Source: Rhizobium tropici CIAT 899
Lineage (GTDB): Bacteria; Pseudomonadota; Alphaproteobacteria; Rhizobiales; Rhizobiaceae
Direction: 5' to 3'
Length of the DNA stretch: 64,000 nucleotides
Assembly: GCF_000330885.1 (NCBI RefSeq)
Contig: NC_020062.1
Span: 566,374 to 630,373 of the forward strand
Below the pieces are notes generated by a model. It was not told the DNA's origin. It saw only the letters and a list, made by a program, of their open reading frames with translations, and did not search any database. Position numbers and translations under genes: made by a program. Shown piece by piece: positions 7,856-16,875 of the stretch; positions within the stretch are counted from its first letter, which is position 1; each line of letters opens with the position of its first letter.

Positions 7856-9196
7856 ATGTTTCTAGAAGCAGCTCTTTCCCGTTTGATCAAAATCGGAACG
7901 CTTACGGTCACTTTTCCGGACGGTTCCACGCGCAGTTTCGGTACGGGAGCGGAACCGCGTGCAGCGATGAAAATAAATACCGCCCGCGCCAAGCGGCGTC
8001 TGCTCCTCAATCCTGCCCTGGGGCTAGGTGAAGCCTACATGGACGGCGAAATCGAGCCGGGATCCGGCGATCTCTATGAAATGGTAGACCTGCTTGCCCT
8101 CAACTTGATGGAAGGGGGGACCCATCCTTTCGAGAAACTGATGGAAAAGATCCGCTGGCTGCGGCGAAATCTCGACCAATTGAATTTTGCGGATCGTTCG
8201 AAGCGCAATGTGGCGCATCACTACGATCTCGATGCGCGGCTCTATTCTTTGATGCTGGATGAGGACAGGCAATATTCCTGTGCCTATTTCCCCATTGGTG
8301 ATGAGACGCTCGAGGAAGCGCAGCTCAAGAAGAAGCGGCATATCGCGTCGAAACTCATGCTCGATCGGCCCGGCCTGGAGGTTCTGGACATCGGCTGCGG
8401 ATGGGGCGGTATGGCGCTCTATCTTGCCAAGGAGTTTGGCGCGCGCGTGACGGGCCTGACCCTTTCGGAGGAGCAATTGCTGGCTGCGAAAGCCCGTGCG
8501 AAGGACGCCGGGCTCGAGCATATGGTCACGTTCGAACTGCTGGATTATCGCTCCTGGACGCGCCCGGTCGACCGCGTCGTGTCGGTTGGCATGTTCGAGC
8601 ATGTGGGGATCAACCACTACAAGACCTTCTTCGACAAGATCCGCTCCGTACTCAAGGAAGATGGCGTCGCGCTGATCCACGCAATCGGCCGGGCCGATGG
8701 TCCCGGCAGCACCAACCCGTGGATTGCGAAATATATCTTCCCTGGCGGCTATTCGCCGGCGGTGTCCGAAGTCCTGTCCGTGGTCGAGAAATCCGGTCTC
8801 TGGACGACCGACATCGAAATCCTGCGGCTCCATTATGCCAAGACGCTCGAGCAATGGCGCGACCGTTTCATGAAGAACAGGAGCACCCTGGCAAAACTCT
8901 ATGACGAGCGGTTCTGTCGGATGTTCGAGTTCTACCTCGTCGGGTCCGAACTTGCCTTCCGTCGCATGGGGCACATGAACTGGCAATTGCAGCTGACGAA
9001 GAATGTTTCCGCCCTGCCGCTGGCCCGAGACTACATGGTCGATATCGAGCGAGCCCGGGCGGCCATTGCCGAGCAGGGAAAAATGGGACCGATCGAGGCC
9101 GCGAGCGCGCGGGTAAAACGGGATTTGACCTTGCACGACGAGCGCAAATCCCGTCAGCAAAATCAATCCGGCGGGGAGTCCTCACGGAACCTGTAG
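7856..9196 (+). CDS. cfa: Cyclopropane-fatty-acyl-phospholipid synthase family
   Basis: A 446-residue CFA synthase/mycolic-acid cyclopropane synthase family protein that transfers a methylene group from S-adenosylmethionine to unsaturated acyl chains of membrane phospholipids. The SAM-binding motif VLDIGCGWGGMALYLA lies near residues 175-190, followed by the family's LTLSEEQ and VGMFEHVG segments. The N-terminal ~150 residues form the usual lipid-binding region. The C-terminus ends in a charged tail. It is monocistronic, with inverted repeats upstream. Rhizobia often carry two cfa paralogs; which one this is cannot be told. Confidence 0.9.
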   Translation: MFLEAALSRLIKIGTLTVTFPDGSTRSFGTGAEPRAAMKINTARAKRRLLLNPALGLGEAYMDGEIEPGSGDLYEMVDLLALNLMEGGTHPFEKLMEKIRWLRRNLDQLNFADRSKRNVAHHYDLDARLYSLMLDEDRQYSCAYFPIGDETLEEAQLKKKRHIASKLMLDRPGLEVLDIGCGWGGMALYLAKEFGARVTGLTLSEEQLLAAKARAKDAGLEHMVTFELLDYRSWTRPVDRVVSVGMFEHVGINHYKTFFDKIRSVLKEDGVALIHAIGRADGPGSTNPWIAKYIFPGGYSPAVSEVLSVVEKSGLWTTDIEILRLHYAKTLEQWRDRFMKNRSTLAKLYDERFCRMFEFYLVGSELAFRRMGHMNWQLQLTKNVSALPLARDYMVDIERARAAIAEQGKMGPIEAASARVKRDLTLHDERKSRQQNQSGGESSRNL

Positions 9197-9310
9197 AGAC
9201 TCTGTAAGCCTGACATGAAGGCCTTGGCTGGGCATGGGCATGATATCTTGCCCGGCCATTTCTTCTGTAGCTACCCGGTCCAGATTGCAGCACGCGGCGA
9301 ATAGGTGTCG

Positions 9311-9328
9311 CGCCATGCAATCATGGCG
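9311..9328. terminator. Weak hairpin downstream of cfa
   Basis: A perfect 7-bp inverted repeat CGCCATG-4-CATGGCG followed by only three T on the plus strand, 115 bp after the cfa stop. It may be a weak terminator; the rest of the 9197-9560 gap holds no supported gene. Confidence 0.3.
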
Positions 9329-9560
9329 TTTAAACGTCGATGCCTCTGCGAGCGCTCGACATGCCCGCGGAAGCACAAGACGCTGTGGCTTCTGGCACAC
9401 ACTCGCCGATTGAGTTTGTATGATCATGGTATTGGTAAACTTGTCATCATCGGTCCCGAGTGGCTATGAGGTCATCATCACTTAATGATGAGACATGTCG
9501 CCTCTTCGGCCTCATCAATCGAAGAAGCGATATTAATGTGCGGGGCTTGTTAGGATAGGT

Positions 9561-10328
9561 ATGCGATCAACCAAGACTGAAAAGACTCTTTCCCGGCGGG
9601 CTTTCGTGCTCGGGTCGATCTCTGCGACTGCGGCCCTTGCGGGCTGTGCCACCACAACCCCTGTTCCGACTCCGATTGCAGCCCCGGTTCGCACGCCGCC
9701 GGTCGTTCCTGTGGCGTCAGCACCTCAGAGCGTTATTACACCGGATCCCGAGCTCGAAGCGCGTTATGCGTCCGTGGTTGATGGCGACCATGTCATTCCG
9801 GCTGTTCCCTATCGAAAGCTGGACCCGAAGTTTTATCGCCAGCGCGTTCCCGATCCGACCGGCGAGGCGCCCGGCACGGTCGTCGTCGATACGGCATCGA
9901 GATTTCTCTATGTGGTTGAGCGCGGCGGCACGGCCATGCGCTATGGTGTCGGCATCGGCCGCGATGGCTTCGCGTGGCAGGGGGAGGGGATCATTCATTG
10001 GCGGCAGCATTGGCCGCGCTGGAAACCGCCGGGCGACATGATCGCCCGCAAACCGGAACTCGCGAAATATTCCGTCGCCAATGGTGGCATGGACCCGGGC
10101 ATCAAGAACCCGCTGGGTGCCCGCGCGCTCTATATCTTCCAGAATGGCAAGGATACGCTCTACCGTCTGCATGGCTCGCCGGAATGGCGCTCGATCGGCA
10201 AGGCAGCCTCGTCAGGCTGCGTTCGCCTGATCAATCAGGATGTTATCGACCTCTATGAGCGCATCCCGTACCACGCTCGGATCGTTGTCCATCAGTCGCC
10301 GCTTCAAGGCAAGGCGATTTCCGCCTGA
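9561..10328 (+). CDS. L,D-transpeptidase (YkuD domain) lipoprotein
   Basis: A 255-residue exported protein. The N-terminus has a Tat-like SRRAFVLG motif (residues 12-19) followed by a hydrophobic run and lipobox LAGC near residue 28, so it is probably a lipoprotein. A Pro/Thr/Val-rich linker follows. The YkuD domain occupies residues ~100-250 and ends with the catalytic signature HGSPEW...SSGCVRL, with the nucleophile Cys near residue 220. Such enzymes make 3-3 peptidoglycan cross-links or attach proteins to peptidoglycan in the periplasm. It stands alone. Confidence 0.92.
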   Translation: MRSTKTEKTLSRRAFVLGSISATAALAGCATTTPVPTPIAAPVRTPPVVPVASAPQSVITPDPELEARYASVVDGDHVIPAVPYRKLDPKFYRQRVPDPTGEAPGTVVVDTASRFLYVVERGGTAMRYGVGIGRDGFAWQGEGIIHWRQHWPRWKPPGDMIARKPELAKYSVANGGMDPGIKNPLGARALYIFQNGKDTLYRLHGSPEWRSIGKAASSGCVRLINQDVIDLYERIPYHARIVVHQSPLQGKAISA

Positions 10329-10389
10329 GCGAAATCGGCTTCCTCGCGGCGCGCCGATGTTTCGGGGCGGTGTAGCGCCGCACGAAATC

Positions 10390-10428
10390 TTGACATGTGT
10401 GCGACTGAGTAGCACTTTAGCGTCTAAA
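10390..10428 (+). promoter_or_regulatory. Promoter and palindromic operator of the ParDE-type pair
   Basis: A perfect -35 TTGACA (10390-10395) is followed by 17 nt and a weak -10 CACTTT (10413-10418). Overlapping the -10 is the palindrome TTTAG-3-CTAAA (10416-10428), just before the AAGGAG ribosome site. This is the expected position of an autoregulatory ParD/ribbon-helix-helix operator. Confidence 0.5.
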
Positions 10429-10440
10429 GGAGATTGTCTC

Positions 10441-10716
10441 GTGAGCGTCAAGTCGTCGATATCGTTGACCGATCAGCAGGATGCGTTCGCCCGCTCGCTT
10501 GTCGAGACCGGCCGCTATTCCAGCCTGAGCTCCGTTCTCCAGCAGGGTCTGGAACTGCTGCGACAGAAAACGGAAGCCGAAGCGGCCGAGACTGAAGGGC
10601 TGCGCAGGCTCATCCAGCGTCGCGTTGATGGACCGAAGATCCCTGCTCAGGAGATGGAAGAGCGGATCGAGAGCATGATCGAGCGCAAACAGCGAGCTCT
10701 TCGTGCGGAGCCTTGA
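10441..10716 (+). CDS. ParD-family antitoxin
   Basis: GTG 10441 has an AAGGAG ribosome site with an 8-nt gap, giving 91 residues; the frame is open further upstream without support. The N-terminus SVKSSISLTDQQDAFARSLVETGRYSSLSSVLQQGLELL is the ribbon-helix-helix fold of ParD/CopG antitoxins. A charged helical C-terminal half should wrap the toxin. It overlaps the toxin gene by 14 nt, the usual antitoxin-first order. A palindrome in its promoter fits autorepression. Confidence 0.85.
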   Translation: MSVKSSISLTDQQDAFARSLVETGRYSSLSSVLQQGLELLRQKTEAEAAETEGLRRLIQRRVDGPKIPAQEMEERIESMIERKQRALRAEP

Positions 10717-11047
10717 ATATTCCAAGGATGCCGATCTCGATTTCGAACTGACCTTCGATCATCTGTTTGCATCCTATCTCGATCTTGGAGACTCGGCTGA
10801 AGAAGCTCTGGAGCGCGCGGCTAACCGTATTCGCGAACTCCGTCTGGAAATAAATCGGTTGGCCGAAACCCCATATATCGGAACATTGCGGCCGGATATC
10901 TATCCTGGCATCCGCTTCCTGCGGCGTGACAAGGCGGCCGTCTGGCTTCTGCCGATCGAAGAACGCAAAACGATCATCGTTGCAGCGATTTTCTTTGGCG
11001 GTCAGGATCACATCAGGCGGATGCTGGCGCGCATGCTGCAGCGATAA
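10703..11047 (+). CDS. ParE/RelE-superfamily toxin
   Basis: Starts at GTG 10703 inside the antitoxin frame (114 residues). It shows the ParE layout: LEYSKDADLDFELTFDHL at the start, a helical ...RIRELRLEINRLAETPYIGTLRPDIYPGIRFL stretch, and terminal strands AVWLLPIEERKTIIVAAIFFGGQD with RRML near the end. ParE toxins poison gyrase and RelE toxins cut mRNA; sequence inspection does not decide between these. Translationally coupled to the upstream ParD-like antitoxin. Chromosomal location suggests a resident module. Confidence 0.82.
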   Translation: MRSLEYSKDADLDFELTFDHLFASYLDLGDSAEEALERAANRIRELRLEINRLAETPYIGTLRPDIYPGIRFLRRDKAAVWLLPIEERKTIIVAAIFFGGQDHIRRMLARMLQR

Positions 11048-11225
11048 GGATCCAATTGTCTGTTCGAATGGGGTTTCCGGCTTCGAGCCAACCCATCGTC
11101 CTATTGGTTGCGACCCATTGGCATCCTCCTGGTGCCACTTGTGCAATCTGCATGTAATGTAGCCGCAATCTTTGGCTGTCAGTGGGGCGAGGGATGGCGA
11201 TGGCCGTCCTTTTGGGGGAAGGTCA

Positions 11226-11900
11226 TTGCGAATTCTGCTTCTTGAGGATGAGCCCGAAATGGCGCGCGCGCTGCTCGAAGCGCTGCGCCGCCGCGACGTG
11301 CTCGCTGACCACGTCCGCACCATTGCGGATGCCGACGCCATGGCGCGTGTCGGGAGCTATGATGTCCTCGTGCTCGACCGCCGCCTGCCCGACGGCGAGG
11401 GGCTGGACCTCGTGGCGGCATTGCGCCAACGCAAGCACCCCGTGCCGATCCTGGTGCTGACTGCGCTCGGCAGCGTCGACCATCGCGTCGACGGGCTCGA
11501 TAGCGGCGCCGACGACTATCTTGCCAAGCCTTTCGCGATCGAGGAGCTGCTTGCCCGGCTGAGAGCACTCCAGAGGAGGGGACCGACGGTATCCGATCGT
11601 TATCTGAATTTCGGTAATCTGAGCGTCGATCCCGCAACCAATGACATTTTCGTCGGCGGCTCGCTGGTCGAATTCCCGCGCCGTGAATATCTGGTGCTGG
11701 AGACGCTGATGCGCCGCCCGAACCGCATCGTCACGCGGCCAAGCCTGGTCGAGGCCGTGTACGCCCTTGAAGACGAGATCGGCTCGAACGCCCTGGATGC
11801 GCATATATCACGCATTCGAAAGAAGCTGCTTCTGGCTGAGGCCACGGTTGAAATAAGAGCCGTGCGCAACATCGGCTATCTGATCCGGGCCAAGGCATGA
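11226..11900 (+). CDS. OmpR/PhoB-family response regulator
   Basis: Start set at TTG 11226, preceded by GGGGGAAGG and giving a 224-residue protein that begins directly with LRILLLEDEPEMA, typical for the family; the frame also opens at ATG 11172. The receiver domain has the acidic pair in LLEDE, phospho-acceptor Asp near residue 51 (VLVLDRRLPDG) and Lys near 100 (DDYLAKPF). The winged-helix DNA-binding domain covers residues ~125-220, with NALDAHISRIRKKL and RNIGYLI. It overlaps the kinase gene by 4 nt (ATGA), so the two form one operon. Confidence 0.92.
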   Translation: MRILLLEDEPEMARALLEALRRRDVLADHVRTIADADAMARVGSYDVLVLDRRLPDGEGLDLVAALRQRKHPVPILVLTALGSVDHRVDGLDSGADDYLAKPFAIEELLARLRALQRRGPTVSDRYLNFGNLSVDPATNDIFVGGSLVEFPRREYLVLETLMRRPNRIVTRPSLVEAVYALEDEIGSNALDAHISRIRKKLLLAEATVEIRAVRNIGYLIRAKA

Positions 11901-13360
11901 ACCCGGAGCGCAGCCGATCGTTGCGCTGGGGGCTTATAAGGCGCCTGATCGCCTTGCAGGCCTTCCTTCTCGTTCTCTTCTTCGTCCTTCTCGTCGGCTG
12001 GATCTGGATCATCAATCCCGAACTGGAAGATGCTAATGAAGAGGCCGTCCGGGTCGTCGCTCAGCAGGTAACAAGAGACGATGACGGCCAACTGCAGGTG
12101 GCGGAGACGCAGGAGGTAGCAGAGCTGAAGCGGCGCTATCCCGAACTCTGGTTCATGATCCGGGATCACAAGGGAATACTCTTTCAATATGGAGAGATAC
12201 CGGCGACCGCTCTCAACGAGAACTTCCCGTGGACGATAGATCGGGCAAGGGTAGAGGCTGGCAGTGGAGCCCATGCCACGGTCGAGAACAGAGAGACGTC
12301 GGTTGGCAAGCTGCAGATCGTCGTGGCCACCGAACGCGGCTTTGACAATGAGGGCTTGAACGTGTGGATCAATATGCGGGTTGACGTTGCCAAAGGTCCC
12401 AATGGCGAAATCCATTGGCTCAACGTCTTGCCGCCTCTGGCATTCATCATCTTCATCGGCGTCTTTCCGATACTGGCGGTGACCGGCGTGGCGACGCTGC
12501 TCGTCACGCCGCGTGCCGTCGGCCGGTCGTTGAGCGGGCTTGTGGAAACGGCAACGCAGGCGCAAGCGATCGATTTCGATACACGCTCGGCCCGTCTCGA
12601 TCGTTCCAAGGTGCCGACCGAGATCATCCCTCTGGTGGATGCCTTCAACCATGCCCTTTCGAAGCTGGACGAAGGATATAATAGGCACAATCGCTTTCTT
12701 GCCGATGCCGCGCACGAGCTGCGGACGCCGATTGCGATCGCACGGACGCGAGCGGACCTTCTCCCCGAGGCCGAAGTCAGCCAGCAGGTACGCGATGATA
12801 TCGACCGTCTTTCTCGCGTCGCGCATCAGCTCCTGGAGATGCAGGCAATCGGGGTGGTCGAGTTGCGGGCGGAGAAAAAGGACCTGAATGTGCTGGTTGA
12901 AAACATCGCTGCCGACCTTGCGCCGATTGCCATGGATGCGGGCTATGATTTCGATTTCGAGCCAAGCCCGGAGGAAGCGGTCTTCGTGGTCCAGACCTCG
13001 ACGATCGAAATGGCTGTTGTCAACCTGATCCGGAATGCGATCGATCATGCCGGAGGTAAGGGCTCGATCATCGTTCGTGTCGGCGCTGGCGGTACGATCG
13101 ACGTCTGCGACGAAGGCCCAGGCATTCCACTGGCGGAGCGCGATCGTGTCTTCGAGCCGTTTCGCCGCATCAACACCAGTTCGTCCGGTGCTGGCCTGGG
13201 GTTGAACCTGGTCAAGAAGGCGGCTGAGCTCCACGGCGGACGAGTTTCGTTCCTGGACACCGGTTGCGGTTTTTGCGTGCGCCTGCAGATCGGTTCTATC
13301 CCGCCCACTGTCCTAGCCGCAGACATGGGCCGGCGGCAGAAGCCGCACGTGCCGGGCTGA
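11897..13360 (+). CDS. Two-component sensor histidine kinase
   Basis: A 487-residue membrane kinase: TM1 at residues ~19-39, a periplasmic sensor region of ~135 residues, TM2 at ~178-200, then a HAMP-like linker. The HisKA box is HELRTPIAIART with phospho-His near residue 273. The ATP-binding domain has N-box VNLIRNAIDHA, G1 CDEGPGIP and G2 SGAGLGLNLVKKAAE. The sensor region has no family I recognise, so the stimulus is unknown. It partners the regulator at 11226 by a 4-nt overlap. Confidence 0.92.
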   Translation: MNPERSRSLRWGLIRRLIALQAFLLVLFFVLLVGWIWIINPELEDANEEAVRVVAQQVTRDDDGQLQVAETQEVAELKRRYPELWFMIRDHKGILFQYGEIPATALNENFPWTIDRARVEAGSGAHATVENRETSVGKLQIVVATERGFDNEGLNVWINMRVDVAKGPNGEIHWLNVLPPLAFIIFIGVFPILAVTGVATLLVTPRAVGRSLSGLVETATQAQAIDFDTRSARLDRSKVPTEIIPLVDAFNHALSKLDEGYNRHNRFLADAAHELRTPIAIARTRADLLPEAEVSQQVRDDIDRLSRVAHQLLEMQAIGVVELRAEKKDLNVLVENIAADLAPIAMDAGYDFDFEPSPEEAVFVVQTSTIEMAVVNLIRNAIDHAGGKGSIIVRVGAGGTIDVCDEGPGIPLAERDRVFEPFRRINTSSSGAGLGLNLVKKAAELHGGRVSFLDTGCGFCVRLQIGSIPPTVLAADMGRRQKPHVPG

Positions 13361-13501
13361 AACGCCGTGTGCCAGCTATTGCCGCACAAAATCCTGAAAC
13401 TGTTTTCATTTTCACAAGCGGTCGGGGCTCGGATATTCGATTTTCCGAAGCCGAGTTCCCTGATAGGGTTTTGGGGAGAGACTCCAACGGGATAAGGCAT
13501 A

Positions 13502-13705
13502 TTGAAACTTCTGTTATCGGCTTTGCTTTTCCTGGCGGCTCTCTGCATCTCTTTTCTTGCCTTCGGCGATACAATGGACCTTCGACTGCATAAGGCCGCC
13601 GCAATCGAGGCGCGGGATGCCAAGGGTGCAACGCCGCTGCAGCACGCGCGCAGCCGCGGTTACGCTGAGATCGTGAAATTGTTGGAAACGGCGGGGGCGA
13701 CGTAA
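13502..13705 (+). pseudogene. Remnant of an exported ankyrin-repeat protein
   Basis: A 67-codon frame from TTG 13502. It joins a secretion signal (MKLLLSALLFLAALCISFLAFG) through LHKAA directly to the last ankyrin repeat (IEARDAKGATPLQHARSRGYAEIVKLLETAGA). Exported ankyrin proteins normally carry several repeats between these parts. The simplest reading is an in-frame internal deletion of a larger gene. It may still be translated, but the start codon and ribosome site are weak. Confidence 0.5.
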
Positions 13706-13794
13706 CGCAGCATTCCGGCTTCCAATGCTGTGCAATACGACAGGGAGGTACATGTCTCAGCCTCCCGAAACGATGAGAATGAAGGGCTTAGATA

Positions 13795-14631
13795 ATGGAA
13801 AGAAAATACTACTCCTCTCTGGGTGGCCATCCGCCGCAAAGCGATCTGCTGACGGGGCGCGCCGTATTCACGGAGGCCTATGCGGTCATCCCGAAGGGCG
13901 TGATGCAGGACATCGTCACCAGCTATCTGCCCTTTTGGAACGAGACGCGCTGCTGGGTGATCGCCCGGCCGCTTTCGGGTTTTGCCGAGACCTTTTCGCA
14001 ATATGTCATGGAGGTGGCGCCAGGTGGCGGCAGTGACCGTCCGGAGCAGGATGCCGAGGCCGAGGGCGTGCTGTTCGTCGTCGATGGCGAGATCGAGTTG
14101 ACGTTGCCATCCGGCAAGCATGTTCTTCAGCCGGGCGGCTATGCCTTCCTGCCGCCAGGGTTGAAGTGGTCGCTGCACAATCGCTCCGGCGCCCATGCCC
14201 GCTTCCATTGGGTTCGCAAGGCCTATGAGGCCGTCGAGGGGCTGGCCCATCCTGAGCCGCTCATCTTGAACGAGAAGGACATTACGCCGTCAGCCATGCC
14301 GGGTACGGAGGGCCGCTGGGCAACGACCCGCTTCGTCGATCCGTCCGACCTGCGGCACGACATGCATGTGACGATCGTCACCCTGCAGCCGGGTGCCGTT
14401 ATTCCTTTCGCGGAAACCCATGTCATGGAACATGGCCTCTATGTGCTGGAAGGGAAGGCCGTCTATCGCCTGAACCAGGATTGGGTCGAAGTCGAGGCCG
14501 GCGACTTCATGTGGTTGCGCGCCTTCTGCCCGCAGGCTTGTTATGCGGGAGGTCCAGGCCCGTTCCGCTATCTGCTCTATAAGGATGTCAATCGTCATAT
14601 GGCGCTGCGTCCATTCGGTTCGCGCCGTTGA
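13795..14631 (+). CDS. allE: (S)-ureidoglycine aminohydrolase-like bicupin
   Basis: A 278-residue protein with two cupin domains (residues ~50-130 and ~185-260), the organisation of AllE/YlbA. The second cupin keeps metal-site features (PFAETHVMEHGLYVLEGKAVYRL) and the family-specific NQDWVEVEAGDFMWLRAFCPQ. AllE removes ammonia from (S)-ureidoglycine to give ureidoglycolate in allantoin/purine breakdown. No other purine-degradation gene is adjacent, so it acts with genes elsewhere. It is convergent with the regulator at 14706. Confidence 0.85.
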   Translation: MERKYYSSLGGHPPQSDLLTGRAVFTEAYAVIPKGVMQDIVTSYLPFWNETRCWVIARPLSGFAETFSQYVMEVAPGGGSDRPEQDAEAEGVLFVVDGEIELTLPSGKHVLQPGGYAFLPPGLKWSLHNRSGAHARFHWVRKAYEAVEGLAHPEPLILNEKDITPSAMPGTEGRWATTRFVDPSDLRHDMHVTIVTLQPGAVIPFAETHVMEHGLYVLEGKAVYRLNQDWVEVEAGDFMWLRAFCPQACYAGGPGPFRYLLYKDVNRHMALRPFGSRR

Positions 14632-14705
14632 GCTGATCGACTTTCCGGAAAGCTTGCGCCTCCTTGCCGTCCGGTCTTTTGCCGGCGAGCGCCGGCGAAG
14701 GGCTT

Positions 14706-16433
14706 TCACTGACTTTTGCCGTCCTGCGTTTGCCCATCGCCGGCCGGCAACCCCATCTCGATTAGCGTGCGGATGATTTTCGTGCTCTCCTCGAGATAGG
14801 TCGGACTGGCGTTAAGAGAGGGCAAGGCAAGATTGCTGGCCGTCGAGCCCGGCCTCAATTGCAGCGCCGTGGCGAAAGCCTGTTTTGCTTCATCGGTCCG
14901 ACCCAGTCGTTGATAGGCGGTTGCCAGGAGCATATGCGCGCGTCCTGTTCCCGGCGTAATCGTAATAGAGCGCTGCAGCCATTCCACAGCATCTTCATTG
15001 TGATCCAAAAGCAAGTCTGCAAAACCCGCCCCCAGCAACCATGTCCAGCGCGAGACATCCGGCGTATCGAAGCGGTCGGCCTGTTCGAATGTTGCAAGTC
15101 CATCCTCGAACCGGCCCAGCTGAACTTGCGTCAAGCCGAGATGGAACAGCGCCGTGCCATCCCACGGATTGAGGCTCAACGCCCTTGCGCAAGCCACAAG
15201 GCTTTCTGCAAATTGGTTCGTTACCGTCAGAAAACGGCAATAGGTTCCAAGTACTGGAAGGAAGTTTGGCCGGGCTTTCAAAGCACGTTCCAACAGAGAT
15301 CTCGCGTCGTTTTCCGCAGCCCTGCTTTCGGCGGGATTGTACCAGGCAAGCTGAATTCCGCGCAGGTGCAGCGCCGCCAAGGCAATTTGCAGATCGACAT
15401 TATCCGGTTGTTCCGTGAGATATTTTTCCAGTATCGACCGAGCCGTCGCAAACCGTTCATGTGTCGTCTGATTGATCGAGGCGGAGGCCTGCTTTATCGC
15501 GACACTGGCAGCGCCAGCCTGAGGGGCGCTGTCGGCTTGACCGAATTTGTTCAGGCGAACGGCAAGGTCATAGCCAGCCCCGGCAGCAAGCCGAGATGCG
15601 AGGCGCTGTTGGTCGGGCTCGCTGGCATCCAGCTTGACTTCGGCGACCGATACGACCTCCCGGCTGCTCGCATTGATAAAGCGCGTTTGCAAGATCCATG
15701 CTTGCGGACTTCTTTGCAGTTCCCCCTGTAGAAGGAAATCCGCCCCATCGGAGCGATTGAAGGGGGGCTTGCCTGATGTCACCGGCTCGCGTTCCTTGGG
15801 AAGGACGAGGCGGATATCATCGATCCTGGCAAGGCCATTGATCATTTCAGCAGCAACGCTTTGTGCTAGAGCGGCGCTTTGGGCATCGCCAACAGTATCG
15901 ACGATAGGCAGCACCTCGATGACAGGTCGGCCGTTTCCTGAAATGCCGCCAAATCCCGAAGAAAAGACAGTGACACCGAAAATCATGGCAAGCATGCAAA
16001 GAAGTGCGGCTCCGCTGAGAACCAAGGCTTTAGGCAAGCCTAGCCAATGGCGAGGTGCGATGGGGTAAGTTGCCGGAGCATCGGCAATCGGCGTATCGCT
16101 CAACGCCGGCCGTGGGTCCAGACCTTCCTGTCTCGTGGATACCTCAGCGGTAAACAGATAACCGCGGCCCGACACAAGCTTGATCATGTGCCGTTCCGTA
16201 TCACCCAATGCAGTGCGTACTTCGCGAATACATTGAAAAAGGCTGTCTTCCCCGACATGAATGCCGGGCCAGACAGTATCCATCAGTTCCTGCTTGCTGA
16301 CGGCACGCCTGTTGTTTGCGACGAGGAATTTCAGCAATTCAAAAGCTTTAGGGCGCAGCTTGATGGCCGAGCCGTCGGGTCCGCGAAGCTCGGCGCGATC
16401 TGGATCGAGGACGAACCCCGCAAAACAAAACAC
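14706..16433 (-). CDS. CadC-type membrane transcription regulator with TPR repeats
   Basis: A 575-residue protein. Residues 1-100 form an OmpR-type winged helix (FVLDPDRAELRGPDG, KLRPKAFELLKFLV, EDSLFQCIREVRTALGD, VSGRGYLF) without a receiver domain. A single membrane span lies at ~150-172. The outer part has a region like those of adenylate-cyclase-associated/CadC regulators (VLPIVDTVGDAQSAALAQSVAAEM) and then TPR repeats at residues ~340-560. Such proteins bind DNA from the membrane and sense through the extracytoplasmic half. It is divergent from the regulator at 16876; three phased TCAGA repeats lie between them. Confidence 0.85.
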   Translation of the reverse strand: MFCFAGFVLDPDRAELRGPDGSAIKLRPKAFELLKFLVANNRRAVSKQELMDTVWPGIHVGEDSLFQCIREVRTALGDTERHMIKLVSGRGYLFTAEVSTRQEGLDPRPALSDTPIADAPATYPIAPRHWLGLPKALVLSGAALLCMLAMIFGVTVFSSGFGGISGNGRPVIEVLPIVDTVGDAQSAALAQSVAAEMINGLARIDDIRLVLPKEREPVTSGKPPFNRSDGADFLLQGELQRSPQAWILQTRFINASSREVVSVAEVKLDASEPDQQRLASRLAAGAGYDLAVRLNKFGQADSAPQAGAASVAIKQASASINQTTHERFATARSILEKYLTEQPDNVDLQIALAALHLRGIQLAWYNPAESRAAENDARSLLERALKARPNFLPVLGTYCRFLTVTNQFAESLVACARALSLNPWDGTALFHLGLTQVQLGRFEDGLATFEQADRFDTPDVSRWTWLLGAGFADLLLDHNEDAVEWLQRSITITPGTGRAHMLLATAYQRLGRTDEAKQAFATALQLRPGSTASNLALPSLNASPTYLEESTKIIRTLIEMGLPAGDGQTQDGKSQ

Positions 16434-16611
16434 CTGCTACTACCGATCCCCATCTGAAGTATCGAAAATGCGATGAGTATAGAGAGGGCTTAACTCGACA
16501 GTCAACGCGCGGATATTGGCCAAAGCCAAAACAAATCGTGACTTGCATGAGTAACGTGGCGGCCTCGGCCACGGTTGATCAAGCGCCGATTCTGCCGGCG
16601 AGGTCGATGAT

Positions 16612-16637
16612 TCAGAAAAATATCAGAAAATATCAGA
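16612..16637. repeat. Three TCAGA repeats phased at one DNA turn
   Basis: TCAGAA copies start at 16612, 16623 and 16633, i.e. 11 and 10 bp apart, each in an A/T-rich context (AAAATA between them). This is a candidate cooperative regulator-binding site between two divergent regulatory genes. Confidence 0.45.
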
Positions 16638-16875
16638 ATCTTACAGTGTCATCATCAGGACAGCATATATCGCTCCAACTACCATCGAGTGATATTTTGG
16701 ATATTTCGGCAGCCGCCGGGTGAGCAGATGCTCAGTGTCCGGAAAAGAGGAAACGAAGCATTCTTTCGATTGCTCGCCGTTTTCTCGAACAGGCAAATGC
16801 GACCTCTGCCGCAGGTTCGGAGTGAGCACCGATGTGTTGGACACCGCTCACCCGACAACATTGAAAGAACTGTTT

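Noticed and set aside
8024..9166. 380-codon minus-strand open frame
   Set aside because: Lies wholly opposite cfa and has no motif.
9182..9427. 81-codon minus-strand open frame after cfa
   Set aside because: No ribosome site, Cys/His-rich unlikely composition, and it includes the hairpin at 9311.
14680..14696. GC-rich dyad GCCGGC-4-GCCGGC between allE and the CadC-like gene
   Set aside because: There is no T-run on the proper side of either strand, so it is not called a terminator.
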